Shown: positions 41,674 through 50,336, counted from the first letter of the stretch. The stretch: 64,000 nt of DNA from JALYNX01 sp963749415 (GCA_963749415.1 CAVVMG010000001.1:124001-188000), one strand, 5' to 3'. Notes: a model not told the origin generated them from the sequence alone. Translations and numbers: made by a program.

Positions 41674-42646
41674 GCCGGATCCTCGGGTCCAACCAGGCGT
41701 AGGTCACGTCGGCGAGAAGATTGAAGATGATGACCGAGCTCACGATGATGAACATCAGCGGCATGATCTGAGGGAAGTCGCCGTTGCCGAGAGCGGTGAT
41801 CAGGTAGTCACCCGTGCCCCTGAACTCGAAGATGCGCTCGGTGATGATCAGACCGCCGATGATGACCCCGAAGTCGAGGGCGGCGATCGTGACCAACGGG
41901 ATCATCGCATTGCGAAGAGCATGCTTGGTGATGACCCGCCGCTCCGAGATCCCCTTGGCCCGGGCCGTCCGCATGTAGTCCGACTCCTTGACGTCGAGCA
42001 AGGAGGCCCGCATGTACCGGCTGTAAACGGCGATGATCTGGATCGCGACCACGGTGACCGGGAGGATCATGTGCTTCATCCGCAGCCCGAGGTCGAACTC
42101 CGTCTGACCCGGCGGATAGATCCCGGCCACCGGTAAGAAGGGCTCGTTCAGGCCCAGCCATTGGGTGAGCATGATCGCGAAAAAAACCTGAAGCAGGATC
42201 GCAGACACGAACGGTGGCATCGAGACCCCGACGAATGCGGCGCCGGTGCTCATGGTGTCGAACTTGGAATACTGGCGCAAGGCGGAGAGGATCCCAATCC
42301 CCAGGCCAATGGTGATCCCGACGACACTGGCGGTGATGCCGAGCACGAGGCTGTTGACCATGGCCGCCTTGAGGTCAGGCCAGACCGGGCGGTTGCCCTT
42401 GATGGAGTTACCCCACTCCAAGGTGAGGAAGTTCCCGAGCCAGCGAACGTATTGCTCGGGCGTGGAGCCGATCAGGCCATGCTTCTCCTTGTACTCCTCG
42501 ACCATCTCGGGAGTGGCGCGAGTGTTGATGCGCAGGTAGCTCTGGACCGGGTCGGTGGCGGATTTGACCGCCCAAAAGGTGAGAAAGGTGACAATCAGGA
42601 GCACCGGGATCGCCCATGCTGCCCGCATAGCGATGAACCTCGCCAT
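41666..42646 (-). CDS. oppB: Peptide ABC transporter permease (OppB/DppB)
   Basis: 326-residue permease, six helices; N-terminal MARFIAMRAAWAIPVLLIV and EAA-type loop DYMRTARAKGISERRVITKH. The extracellular N-terminal insertion NTRATPEMVEEYKEKHGLIG is the OppB feature. It is closely similar along its whole length to the orphan permease at 62748-63728. GGAGGGACGAGACAA ribosome site precedes the ATG. Separated from the binding-protein gene by 80 bp containing a perfect 14-bp hairpin. Confidence 0.94.
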   Translation of the reverse strand: MARFIAMRAAWAIPVLLIVTFLTFWAVKSATDPVQSYLRINTRATPEMVEEYKEKHGLIGSTPEQYVRWLGNFLTLEWGNSIKGNRPVWPDLKAAMVNSLVLGITASVVGITIGLGIGILSALRQYSKFDTMSTGAAFVGVSMPPFVSAILLQVFFAIMLTQWLGLNEPFLPVAGIYPPGQTEFDLGLRMKHMILPVTVVAIQIIAVYSRYMRASLLDVKESDYMRTARAKGISERRVITKHALRNAMIPLVTIAALDFGVIIGGLIITERIFEFRGTGDYLITALGNGDFPQIMPLMFIIVSSVIIFNLLADVTYAWLDPRIRLG

Positions 42647-42681
42647 TTGTCTCGTCCCTCCGACTTGTCACCGAAGTTGGC

Positions 42682-42712
42682 TTGGGGTGCCCGCCGAAGG
42701 CGGGCACCCCAA
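42682..42712 (-). terminator. Hairpin between oppA-like and oppB genes
   Basis: Perfect 14-bp arms TTGGGGTGCCCGCC (42682-42695) and GGCGGGCACCCCAA (42699-42712) with a three-base loop (TTC on the transcript strand). No U-run follows, so it probably acts as a partial terminator or an RNA-stabilising end that keeps binding protein in excess over the membrane components. Confidence 0.75.
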
Positions 42713-42726
42713 ACACGCTAGTTGAT

Positions 42727-44457
42727 CTACTCGTTAACCGTAATGACGGGCTCGCCCGCCACCAGGTTGGTCAGTTCGAATGTTCCCTCAGCGGTGGTGT
42801 CCCAAACGTTGGGAAGCACTGCGAAGGAGGTCGTCCAGACCATCCAGGAGGAGTTGGCGCACTCCGTCACGGGGTTGATGCACTCGGGCCACTGCTCGGC
42901 GCCGATGGTGATCACACCACCGTCAGCCAGCGGGGTCCACAGGTGCGAGCTGTTGTTGAAGGCGCGGTAGTTGGCCGCGTCCGCAGATGGGGCGTCGCCC
43001 TCGATGCGGTCGGTCCTCCAAGCAGCGATGTTCGGGAACTGGAACAACGGCAGCATGACGTGGTCGTCGACCAGCGCCTGCCCGATCTGGTGGATCAGGT
43101 CGGCACGGGCGGCCTCGTCCAACTCGGTGTCGCTCTGAGCCATCAGCTCAGAGGCAGCCTCGTTGCACCAGAACACTGAGTTCTGGCCCTGGTTGTTGTT
43201 CTCAGCACTCGGAACCTGGCTACAGCTCATGATCGAGGTGACGCTCGGGTCCGGAGACGCAGTGTTGATGTACATCGCGAGGTCGTAGTCACCAGCAGGC
43301 AGTCGCTGCTGGAACACGGCCGCGGCATCGCCGTTGTCGGCGACGACGTTGAAGCCGGCCTCTGCCAACACCGGGATCAAGAGGGCCTGTGTGGCCTCAC
43401 GACGCGGGTTGGGTGTGTTGACCATCCACTTGATCTCGGGAACCGCTCCGTCCTTCTCCCAGAAGCCCTCACCATTCAAGGTCCAGCCGTCTCCCTCGAG
43501 CAGCGCAACGGCGCCCTCCGGGTCATAGCTGCTGGTGAACTGGTCGTTCTGGCACCACGGACCAACGGTCGGAACCCAGAGGCCACACTGCAGCAGCGGG
43601 GCGCCCGGGAAGATCGGGTCGTAGATGTTGGCCAGGATCAATTCCCGGTCGATGGACTTGGAGAAGGCCTCGCGGAACACTGGGTCCGAGAAGGGCCCAG
43701 CGCGGTCAGCACCTTGCTGGAAGTACAGACCCTCGTAGTTCGTGCCGTAACCCGGAACGAAGTCGATGTTGTCTGCAGCCAGCGCATCGGTGATGCCGGC
43801 GAAGGCCTGGGGGAAGATGAAGTCGACTTCACCGGCTGTGAGAGCCGTGATGCCACCATCTTCCGTCCTCGGGACCATCGTGATCTGGGCGGGAACCGCC
43901 GGGTCATCGCCCCAGTACGCCGCGTTGGGCGTCAGGATCGCCTGATCCGGGCTCCACGATTCGAGCTGCCATGGGCGTGCCGACACGGGGATCGCGTCAA
44001 GGAAGTCTGTCGAGACGTCCATGCAGTTCTCCACCAAGTGCGAGGGCAGGATCTGAATGAACAGACCCTTATACGGCGCGTAGACCGTGGCCCACTCGAC
44101 CACCACCTGCTTGTCACTCGCACCGGCTTCGACCGAGAGGATCTGGTCCCAGCCGGCGGTCGAGATCGCGCCAGGGGTGTTCAGGTTGGCTTCCCACGTA
44201 CACTTGAAGTCAGCAGCCGTGATTGGCGTCCCGTCGCTCCATACCGCGTCAGGGTTGATGTCAACCGTGAGCGTCATGGCCGATTCCACTGCCGGAGCCG
44301 TCGTAGTGCTATCCGAGGGAGCCGCCGACGTGGTGCTTTCCTCAGCGGCGGCACTGGTAGTGGTGCTGTCCCCGGTGTCTCCGGCACAGGCCGCAGCGAC
44401 CAGTGCGAAGACGAACAGCAAGAGGAGCCATCGCGGACGATTGCTCAGTTTCTTCAT
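42727..44457 (-). CDS. oppA: Peptide-binding lipoprotein (SBP family 5), apparently circularly permuted
   Basis: 576 residues: signal peptide, lipobox AAAC (Cys24), a Ser/Thr/Ala linker to about residue 58, then directly MTLTVDINPDAVWSDGTPIT, which in family 5 is normally about 70-90 residues into the domain. The usual opening segment, a TLxxG strand followed by a short S/N-P turn and the strand ending in LAxEP, is missing there and is found instead at the C-terminus (residues 513-576: GGVITIGAEQWPE ... NLVAGEPVITVNE). The two ends would join seamlessly. The remaining lobes (FVPGYGTNYEGLYFQQG, FREAFSKSIDRELI) are in normal order. Start ATG at 44457 follows AGGAAGG. Heads the opp operon. Confidence 0.88.
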   Translation of the reverse strand: MKKLSNRPRWLLLLFVFALVAAACAGDTGDSTTTSAAAEESTTSAAPSDSTTTAPAVESAMTLTVDINPDAVWSDGTPITAADFKCTWEANLNTPGAISTAGWDQILSVEAGASDKQVVVEWATVYAPYKGLFIQILPSHLVENCMDVSTDFLDAIPVSARPWQLESWSPDQAILTPNAAYWGDDPAVPAQITMVPRTEDGGITALTAGEVDFIFPQAFAGITDALAADNIDFVPGYGTNYEGLYFQQGADRAGPFSDPVFREAFSKSIDRELILANIYDPIFPGAPLLQCGLWVPTVGPWCQNDQFTSSYDPEGAVALLEGDGWTLNGEGFWEKDGAVPEIKWMVNTPNPRREATQALLIPVLAEAGFNVVADNGDAAAVFQQRLPAGDYDLAMYINTASPDPSVTSIMSCSQVPSAENNNQGQNSVFWCNEAASELMAQSDTELDEAARADLIHQIGQALVDDHVMLPLFQFPNIAAWRTDRIEGDAPSADAANYRAFNNSSHLWTPLADGGVITIGAEQWPECINPVTECANSSWMVWTTSFAVLPNVWDTTAEGTFELTNLVAGEPVITVNE

Positions 44458-44662
44458 TGATTTCCTTCCTGCTTTCAACTTGGTCGGGCGAGCCCGACCT
44501 TTGCTGGCGACCGGAATCGGCCGCACCGCAGCGCCGATCCGCAAGGGTATTCCAGGGACCTCGCCGCAGGATTTCGAGTGTACCCCAAGGGCCGCGAGTA
44601 GGGCATGCCGGAACCGACATTGAAATATCCCCGGGTTTTCCACCGGCGAAGAAAATGAGTGG

Positions 44663-45535
44663 TTACCCGAACTCCGCACGGAGCGTGGGCAGCGCCTCCC
44701 CTATGCGCTCGATGGTCGATGGGTCCTCGCCGGGCCACACGTTCACCAGGAAATAGCTGACGCCGATCGCGGACAGGTCTTCGATTCTCCTCTTCATCGA
44801 TTCGAGCGTGGGCTGCTCTCCTCGTGCCACCTCCTCGTGCATCCACACGATCTCGTCGGGGCTTCTCCCGTGGGCAATGCAGGCGGCATCTAGAGCCGCT
44901 CCAACTTTTTCAATGTCCTCCCGCTTGGCGGGGGCATCCCAGAGGTCTCCGAACCGGGCCAGGATGTCCAGCATCCGGGGACGCCTGCTGCCAACCACGA
45001 CCGGGAGCCGGCCTCGCACCGGCTTCGGTTGGAAAGGCGCGGCCGAAAGTTGTAGGTACTCGCCTTCGAAGTCGGTCGTCTCCTGAGTTTCGAGCATGCG
45101 CAGCGCCTGCAGGGTCTCGTCCACCAGGGCGACGCGGTGCGCCGCAGGCGGGAATGGGATGCCGTAGGCCTGGTGCTCCCTCTCATTCCAGGCGGCGCCG
45201 ATCCCGAAGATGAATCGCCCATGGGACAGGTTGTCGAGGGTGACCGCGGCCTTGGCGAGGGTCATCGGAGGGCGGTGAGTGATCCCGGAGACGAAGACCC
45301 CGAGATCGATCCGATTCGTCTCCCGGGTCATCGCGCCCAGGGTGGTCAAGGCTTCGAGATTGTCTCCCAGCTCCCCCCGCCAGTCCGACATGAAATGATC
45401 GACCAGGAATGCCGCGTCCCAACCGGCCGCTTCCACTCGCCGCCACAGGTCGATCAGCTCGTCGCCTGTCCGCCACATCTGAGGAGTGACGATCCCGAAC
45501 CTGAGCTGGTGGCCCCGACCCCGCATGTCGGTCAT
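44663..45535 (-). CDS. LLM-class F420-dependent oxidoreductase
   Basis: Luciferase-like TIM-barrel protein of 290 residues (RFGIVTPQMWRTGDEL, DAAFLVDHFMSDWRGE, DLGVFVSGITHRPPMTLAKA, GRFIFGIGAAWNEREHQAYG, RPRMLDILARFGDLW). These segments match actinobacterial F420-dependent members. Its ATG overlaps the stop of the paralogous upstream gene (ATGA), so the two are made together. Electron donor F420H2 is expected, substrate unknown. A 205-bp gap with no clear feature separates it from the oppA-like start. Confidence 0.9.
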   Translation of the reverse strand: MTDMRGRGHQLRFGIVTPQMWRTGDELIDLWRRVEAAGWDAAFLVDHFMSDWRGELGDNLEALTTLGAMTRETNRIDLGVFVSGITHRPPMTLAKAAVTLDNLSHGRFIFGIGAAWNEREHQAYGIPFPPAAHRVALVDETLQALRMLETQETTDFEGEYLQLSAAPFQPKPVRGRLPVVVGSRRPRMLDILARFGDLWDAPAKREDIEKVGAALDAACIAHGRSPDEIVWMHEEVARGEQPTLESMKRRIEDLSAIGVSYFLVNVWPGEDPSTIERIGEALPTLRAEFG

Positions 45536-46344
45536 CGGTTCTTCTCGTCGCGCCAGGCGAGCCAGCCTCCGGCATCCCCGGGGTTCCAGTCCGGGCCGTT
45601 GTATCCCAGGGTGAACTGGGTGAAGCCCATGGCGAGATAGGTCTCCGCATGCTCATTGAGCACGGCATCCTTGTCTTCGGGCTCGAGCCCGATTCCCCAC
45701 TCGATCGACGACGGATCACGGCCTAATTGGTCACACCAACGGAGTAGTGCCTCCACCTTTGATTCCAACTCGGCCGGATGTTCCGGAAAGCCTGCATGCC
45801 ATCCGGTGGCATGCTCGGCGATCAGGCGCAGGGTCTTTTTCTCTCCGGTGCCACCGATGAGGATCGGGATCGGACGAAGGGGCGGGGGATTGAGCCGCTC
45901 CCAACGAGCCTTGATCCGCGGCAGCGCGGCCGCGAGCTGGTCCAGCCGCCAACCGGCGGATCCGAACTCATAGCCGTATTCCTCGAAGTCGCGGCGGAAC
46001 CAGCCGGACCCGATGCCGAGCACCAGCCTCCCGTTGGAGATGTGATCGACGGTGCGCGCCATGTCCGCCAGCAGCTCCGGGTTGCGATAGGCGTTGCAGG
46101 TGACCAGAGCGCCGATCTCGACCTCCGAGGTCTGCTCGGCCCAAGCGGCGAGCATGGTCCAGCATTCGAAGTGCGCCCCATCCCGCGCCCCGTATAAGGG
46201 GTGGAAGTGGTCCCAGTTGTAAACGAGGTCGAAGCCCATTCGCTCGGCAGTCCCCACCGCTTCCCGAAGTCCTCGATACTGGCCGTGTTGCGGGTGGAGC
46301 TGGGCGCCGACCCGAACCGGTTGCCGATGTCGCCCCTCAGTCAT
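45532..46344 (-). CDS. LLM-class F420-dependent oxidoreductase, MerR-linked
   Basis: 270-residue luciferase-like protein (RVGAQLHPQHGQYRGLREA, DLVYNWDHFHPLYG, IGALVTCNAYRNPELLADMA, GRLVLGIGSGWFRRDF, PILIGGTGEKKTLRL). First gene of a two-gene operon. Its ATG lies 6 nt after a -10 hexamer, so the message is probably leaderless. The promoter has the 19-bp spacing of MerR-controlled promoters and is divergent from a MerR gene, so induction by a small ligand is likely. Confidence 0.9.
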   Translation of the reverse strand: MTEGRHRQPVRVGAQLHPQHGQYRGLREAVGTAERMGFDLVYNWDHFHPLYGARDGAHFECWTMLAAWAEQTSEVEIGALVTCNAYRNPELLADMARTVDHISNGRLVLGIGSGWFRRDFEEYGYEFGSAGWRLDQLAAALPRIKARWERLNPPPLRPIPILIGGTGEKKTLRLIAEHATGWHAGFPEHPAELESKVEALLRWCDQLGRDPSSIEWGIGLEPEDKDAVLNEHAETYLAMGFTQFTLGYNGPDWNPGDAGGWLAWRDEKNR

Positions 46345-46350
46345 GGCGCA

Positions 46351-46381
46351 ATTCTCGACCTTCCCATGATGGGAAGGTCAA
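46351..46381 (-). promoter_or_regulatory. MerR-type promoter/operator with 19-bp spacer
   Basis: Minus strand TTGACC (46381-46376), spacer of 19 bp, GAGAAT (46356-46351). The spacer holds a perfect inverted repeat GACCTTCCC-ATGAT-GGGAAGGTC (46357-46379). The over-long spacer with a centred dyad is the hallmark of MerR activation. Start codon 46344 follows 6 nt after the -10. Confidence 0.8.
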
Positions 46382-46396
46382 GCGTATTGTTGGCCG

Positions 46397-47212
46397 GTGT
46401 TCACCATTGGCGCCTTTGCAGAGTTGACGGGTGTCTCCGCCAAGAAGCTCCGCCACTACGACGGCATCGACTTGTTTCGGCCGGCCTGGGTCGATCCCGG
46501 CTCCCAGTACCGCTACTACCTGGCCTCACAGATCCCCGAGTTGCAGCGAATCGTGGCGCTCCGTGACCTCGGGCTTCCCCTTTCGACCATCGCCGGGCTC
46601 AACCAGGACGGGTCGTCCCTGCGCCAGGCCCTGGCACGACGCCGTGCCGATCTGGTCGCGGAGCGAGAGGCGTTGGATCGAAGGCTGGCTGCCCTCGACA
46701 TTCGGGTCGACCAGGCGGTCGACCGCGATGTGGTGGTGCGCAAGCGACCCGCAGGCATCTGGGCCTCGATGCGGCGGCTGCTCTCGAGTGGTGATGACGT
46801 GGGGACCATGTTCTTCGAAGTCGAAACCGTGGTCCGGGAGTCGGGTGCCCGCGCTGCGCGTCCTCCGGTAGCGATCGATCACGGTGCCCCGGGAAGGGGA
46901 AGGTCCGTCGAGATTCTGGTGCCGCTCACGCGAACTATCACTGCCACCGCTGACATCGAGACCGTGAGGACCGCCCCGGCGCTCGTCGCGTCGACCATCG
47001 AGCGCGGGGGATATCCGAGCCTGTCCGGGGCCGGGGAATGGGCCAGCCGTTGGGTGGCGACAACCGGGTACACCGTCAACGGCCCGACCTGGGTGGTCTA
47101 TCTTCGGTTCTCCGCCGAACCTGAGCTGATGGTGCCCGACGGCTTCCTCACCGATGACCAGGCGGAGTACGTGACCGAGATCCAGGTCCCGATCCAGCCG
47201 GCCACCCTCTGA
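46397..47212 (+). CDS. MerR-family regulator with GyrI-like ligand domain
   Basis: 271 residues: winged HTH (FTIGAFAELTGVSAKKLRHY, QYRYYLASQIPELQRIVALR), a coiled-coil helix (about 75-105, DLVAEREALDRRLAAL) and a C-terminal GyrI-like ligand-binding domain (TVRTAPALVASTIERGGYP, ...), the BmrR/TipA-like layout for sensing drugs or hydrophobic cations. GTG start at 46397 lies 6 nt after TATTGT (46385-46390), also leaderless-like. Divergent from, and very probably activator of, the F420 oxidoreductase pair. Confidence 0.92.
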   Translation: MFTIGAFAELTGVSAKKLRHYDGIDLFRPAWVDPGSQYRYYLASQIPELQRIVALRDLGLPLSTIAGLNQDGSSLRQALARRRADLVAEREALDRRLAALDIRVDQAVDRDVVVRKRPAGIWASMRRLLSSGDDVGTMFFEVETVVRESGARAARPPVAIDHGAPGRGRSVEILVPLTRTITATADIETVRTAPALVASTIERGGYPSLSGAGEWASRWVATTGYTVNGPTWVVYLRFSAEPELMVPDGFLTDDQAEYVTEIQVPIQPATL

Positions 47213-47248
47213 CCGACACGCCCATCGCTGTTGCGCGATCCTTTGCCG

Positions 47249-48157
47249 ATGACGGTTCCGATATCTGAAGACGCCCGGTTTGCAGACCTGATCGACGAGT
47301 CCGCGCGGGTGGAGCATCTGGGTGGGGATTGTGTCTGGGCCGAGGGCCCGACATGGCTCCCGGACCGCCAGACCGTGATCTGGAGTGACATCCCCAACAA
47401 CCGGATCATGCGCTGGACCGAGACCGCAGGGACTGAGGTGGAAGCGGTGGACGTCGAGTACACCAACGGGCGCACCCTGGACCGGGAAGGCCGGCTCGTT
47501 GTGTGCTCCCATGGTCATCGCCGAATCGAGAGAGTCGAGCCCGACGGCCAGATCACCCCTTTGGCCACCCACCACGAAGGGAGGCGCCTCAACTCCCCCA
47601 ACGACGTCGTGGTCAAGTCAGACGGGAGCATCTGGTTCTCCGACCCTCCGTACGGGATCCTCACCGATCACGAAGGGCACAAATCGGAGCCCGATCTCCC
47701 CGCCTGTTACGTGTTTCGACTCGATCCTGGGAGCGGCGACCTCACGGTGGTCACCGACGCCCCGATCCATCCCAATGGGCTGGCGTTCTCCCCCGACGAG
47801 TCGGTGTTTTACGTCTCCGACACCTATGGCGGTGGGGACTCGATCGGCAACCACGACATCATGGCGTTCGACGTCGTGGGCGATCGCTTGAAGAACCCGC
47901 GGGTGTTCGCCGTGATCAGCCCGGGGGTCGCCGACGGATTTCGCATCGACCGCAATGGGAACGTGTTCACCAGCGCCGGCGACGGGGTTCACGTCTACGA
48001 CCCTGAAGGGACCCGGCTGGGGCGGATCCCGACACCAGAGGTCGCCTCCAACTGCGCCTTCGGCGGCCCCGACGGCAACCAACTGTTCATCACCGCCACC
48101 ACGTCCCTCTATCGCATCGACACCAAGACCACGGCGGCGCCGTGGCCAACCATGTGA
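47249..48157 (+). CDS. SMP-30/gluconolactonase-family lactonase
   Basis: Six-bladed beta-propeller of 302 residues; hallmark segments are AEGPTWLPDRQTVIWSDI, NSPNDVVVKSDGSIWFSDP and HPNGLAFSPDESVFYVSDT, which supply the Glu, Asn and Asp metal ligands of gluconolactonase/SMP-30. It would hydrolyse a sugar lactone to the acid in the cytoplasm. ATG at 47249 used; 37 bp after the MerR gene. A role in sugar oxidation with the nearby xylose genes is possible: xylonolactonase is one option. Confidence 0.92.
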   Translation: MTVPISEDARFADLIDESARVEHLGGDCVWAEGPTWLPDRQTVIWSDIPNNRIMRWTETAGTEVEAVDVEYTNGRTLDREGRLVVCSHGHRRIERVEPDGQITPLATHHEGRRLNSPNDVVVKSDGSIWFSDPPYGILTDHEGHKSEPDLPACYVFRLDPGSGDLTVVTDAPIHPNGLAFSPDESVFYVSDTYGGGDSIGNHDIMAFDVVGDRLKNPRVFAVISPGVADGFRIDRNGNVFTSAGDGVHVYDPEGTRLGRIPTPEVASNCAFGGPDGNQLFITATTSLYRIDTKTTAAPWPTM

Positions 48158-48194
48158 GGGTGTGGACGTAGCCCTCGCCCTCACAATGGGCTTT

Positions 48195-48453
48195 TCAGGT
48201 TGTAGCGGCCGCTTCATTCCCGGAATGGTCGCAATCGGGATGGTCGCCCTGTCCTCCCCCGCTCTGGCCCCGATCGCCACCCGTCGAGTCATCCGGCGTC
48301 GTGGTCGTGGAACCACCCGAATCGTCCTGCGTGGTCGTCGTGTCCTCGGCCCAGGCGACATCACTCGTTGCCACGAAGACTCCGATCCCGAAGACCAAGG
48401 CCCAGCAACGCCGACAATGCGATGGACCGCAGTGAGTACCTATGCGTCAGCAT
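48195..48453 (-). CDS. Small secreted Thr/Asp/Gly-rich protein (frameshifted)
   Basis: Assembled from two frames: MLTHRYSLRSIALSALLG from the ATG at 48453 (AAAGGAG 5 nt upstream), then LVFGIGVFVATSDVAWAED from the next frame, separated by a one-base excess near 48400-48412. Joined, about 86 residues: a clear signal peptide with cleavage after AWA and a low-complexity mature part (TTTTQDDSGG, GDRGQSGGGQG, HPDCDHSGNEAAATT). Unknown function, possibly a surface or metal-binding peptide. Confidence 0.55.
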
Positions 48454-48484
48454 CTCAACTCCTTTCATGTCGATGCCTGATTCG

Positions 48485-48502
48485 AGGTTCGGAGATGAAC
48501 CT
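48485..48502 (+). promoter_or_regulatory. Small hairpin in the metY 5' region
   Basis: AGGTTC-GGAGAT-GAACCT, a six-pair stem 36 nt before the metY start. It lies in the 84-bp space between divergent genes. It does not match any SAM riboswitch class I can recall; effect unknown. Confidence 0.3.
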
Positions 48503-48537
48503 GAGCCAGCCTGTGAGCGGGCAGGGAAGATGCCGAC

Positions 48538-49860
48538 ATGGATGAGGGTTTCCTCACCCATGCCATCATGGAAGCGATGAAGGATCACAGCTTCGGCTTC
48601 AACACCCGGGCGATCCACGCCGGCCAGCGCCCCGACCCCGAGACCGGGGCCCGGGCGATGCCGATCTACGCCACGACTTCGTTCGTCTTCGACGACGCCC
48701 AACACGCCGCCGACCTGTTCGCCCTCCAGAATTTCGGCAACATCTACACCCGGATCGGCAACCCGACGACGGCCGCTTTCGAGGAGCGGATGGCCTCGCT
48801 CGAGGGTGGACTCGGCGCACTGGCCACCGCCTCCGGCCAATCGGCCCAGCTCATATCGATCCTTGGGTTGTGCCGGGCCGGTGACGAGCTCGTCGCATCC
48901 AGGTCGCTATACGGCGGGACCTTCACTCAGTTCGATGTGACCCTGCGTCGAATGGGGATCAATGTCACTTTCGTGGACTTCGGCGACGTGGGCTCGATAG
49001 CCGAAGCCATCAACGAGCGGACGAAGCTGGTTTATGGCGAGACGGTGGGAAACCCCCGCGCCGACATCCTCGACATCGAGACCGTGGCCGGGATCGCCCA
49101 CGACCACGACATCCCCCTGGTCATGGACAACACCTTCGCCACGCCCTATCTGTGCCGGCCCATCGAGTACGGCGCCGACATCGTCGTCCACTCCGCAACC
49201 AAGTTCATCGGTGGCCATGGAGCAGCGATCGCCGGGGTGCTCGTGGAGAGCGGGCGGTTCCCGTTTGACAACGGCAAGTTCCCCATGCTGGTGGAGCCTT
49301 CCCCCGCCTATCACGACCTCCGGTTCTGGGAGAACTTCCGCGAGTACGCCTACCTGATGCGGGCCCGGGTGGAGCTGCTCCGGGACACCGGCGCCTCACT
49401 CTCCCCGTTCAACGCCTTCCTCCTCCTCCTCGGCCTGGAAACGCTGCCGCTGCGGATGCAGCGCCATGTGGAGAATGCCCGGGCCGTGGCCGAGTTCCTC
49501 AGGGAGCGCCAGGAGGTGGCTTGGGTCAACTTCCCGATCTTCGATGACAACCCGTGGACCACCCTGGCCAAGAAGTACCTTCCGGAGGGACCGGGCGCCG
49601 TCTTCACATTCGGGCTCACCGGTGGTTTCGATGCCGGGGTCCGATTCATCGAGAAGGTCGACCTGGCCTCCCACCTCGCCAATGTCGGTGATGCCAAGAC
49701 GCTGGTCATCCATCCCGCCTCCACCACCCATCAGCAGGTGCCGCTGGAGGACAGGGAGAAAGCCGGCGTCACCGACGACATGGTCCGGATCTCGGTCGGT
49801 ATCGAAGACGTCGAGGACATCCTCTGGGACCTGGACCGCGCCCTGGTGGCGGCGTCGTGA
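48538..49860 (+). CDS. metY: O-acetylhomoserine sulfhydrylase / aminocarboxypropyltransferase
   Basis: PLP enzyme of the Cys/Met metabolism family, 440 residues: adds sulfide or methanethiol to O-acetylhomoserine. Signatures FNTRAIHAGQRPDPETGAR, YTRIGNPTTAAFEERMASLE, VMDNTFATPYLCRPI and HSATKFIGGHGAAIAG with the PLP-binding lysine. The C-terminal LVIHPASTTHQQVPLEDR is family-specific. ATGs at 48538, 48568 and 48577 are all possible; conservation begins near the last (MKDHSFGF). The next gene overlaps its stop by 4 bp. Confidence 0.95.
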   Translation: MDEGFLTHAIMEAMKDHSFGFNTRAIHAGQRPDPETGARAMPIYATTSFVFDDAQHAADLFALQNFGNIYTRIGNPTTAAFEERMASLEGGLGALATASGQSAQLISILGLCRAGDELVASRSLYGGTFTQFDVTLRRMGINVTFVDFGDVGSIAEAINERTKLVYGETVGNPRADILDIETVAGIAHDHDIPLVMDNTFATPYLCRPIEYGADIVVHSATKFIGGHGAAIAGVLVESGRFPFDNGKFPMLVEPSPAYHDLRFWENFREYAYLMRARVELLRDTGASLSPFNAFLLLLGLETLPLRMQRHVENARAVAEFLRERQEVAWVNFPIFDDNPWTTLAKKYLPEGPGAVFTFGLTGGFDAGVRFIEKVDLASHLANVGDAKTLVIHPASTTHQQVPLEDREKAGVTDDMVRISVGIEDVEDILWDLDRALVAAS

Positions 49861-50336
49861 GCGTCGTCGACCTCGATGCCAAGGACCGCCTCTCGATCAT
49901 CCTCGGCTCGCGGACGATCGCGCTGGTCGGGGTTTCCGCCAACCCGATTCGCTCTTCCAACTTCGTCGCCAGCTACCTGGTTCGCACCGACTTCACGACC
50001 TGGCCGGTGAACCCGATGTACGACGAGGTCCTCGGGTTGAAGGCCTACCCCTCCCTCTACGATCTCCCCGAGCCCCCCGACATCGTCGATGTGTTCCGGC
50101 GCCACGACGAGATACCCGGGGTGGTGAAGGACGCGATCGAGGTCGGAGCGAAGACGGTCTGGTTCCAACTGGGGCTCCGTCACGATGAAGCGGCGCAGAT
50201 GGCGGTCGACGCCGGACTACGGGTGGTACAGGACCGCTGTCTCAAGATCGAGCATGCAAGGTTTGCCGGAGGCCTCCATCTCGGCGGGTACGACACCGGT
50301 GTCATCTCCTCGAAGCGCCGGAGGCCGATCGGCTGA
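49857..50336 (+). CDS. CoA-binding domain protein (YccU-like)
   Basis: 159-residue Rossmann-type CoA-binding protein (TIALVGVSANPIRSSNFVAS, VNPMYDEVLGLKAYPSLYDL, VDVFRRHDEIPGVVKDA, FQLGLRHDEAAQMA). Such proteins frequently accompany metY in actinobacteria. GTG start overlaps the metY stop (GTGA). Role in methionine metabolism is inferred from context only. Confidence 0.92.
   Translation: MSVVDLDAKDRLSIILGSRTIALVGVSANPIRSSNFVASYLVRTDFTTWPVNPMYDEVLGLKAYPSLYDLPEPPDIVDVFRRHDEIPGVVKDAIEVGAKTVWFQLGLRHDEAAQMAVDAGLRVVQDRCLKIEHARFAGGLHLGGYDTGVISSKRRRPIG

Noticed and set aside
44458..44662. Feature in the 205-bp gap upstream of the oppA-like gene
   Set aside because: The in-frame upward extension of oppA to 44679 lacks homology and a ribosome site; beyond the AGGAAGG site I see no clear promoter or RNA.
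48454..48537. Possible SAM riboswitch upstream of metY
   Set aside because: Only 84 bp are available and the stems (AGGTTC/GAACCT, CCTG/CAGG) do not match the conserved cores of SAM-I, SAM-II or SAM-IV that I know.
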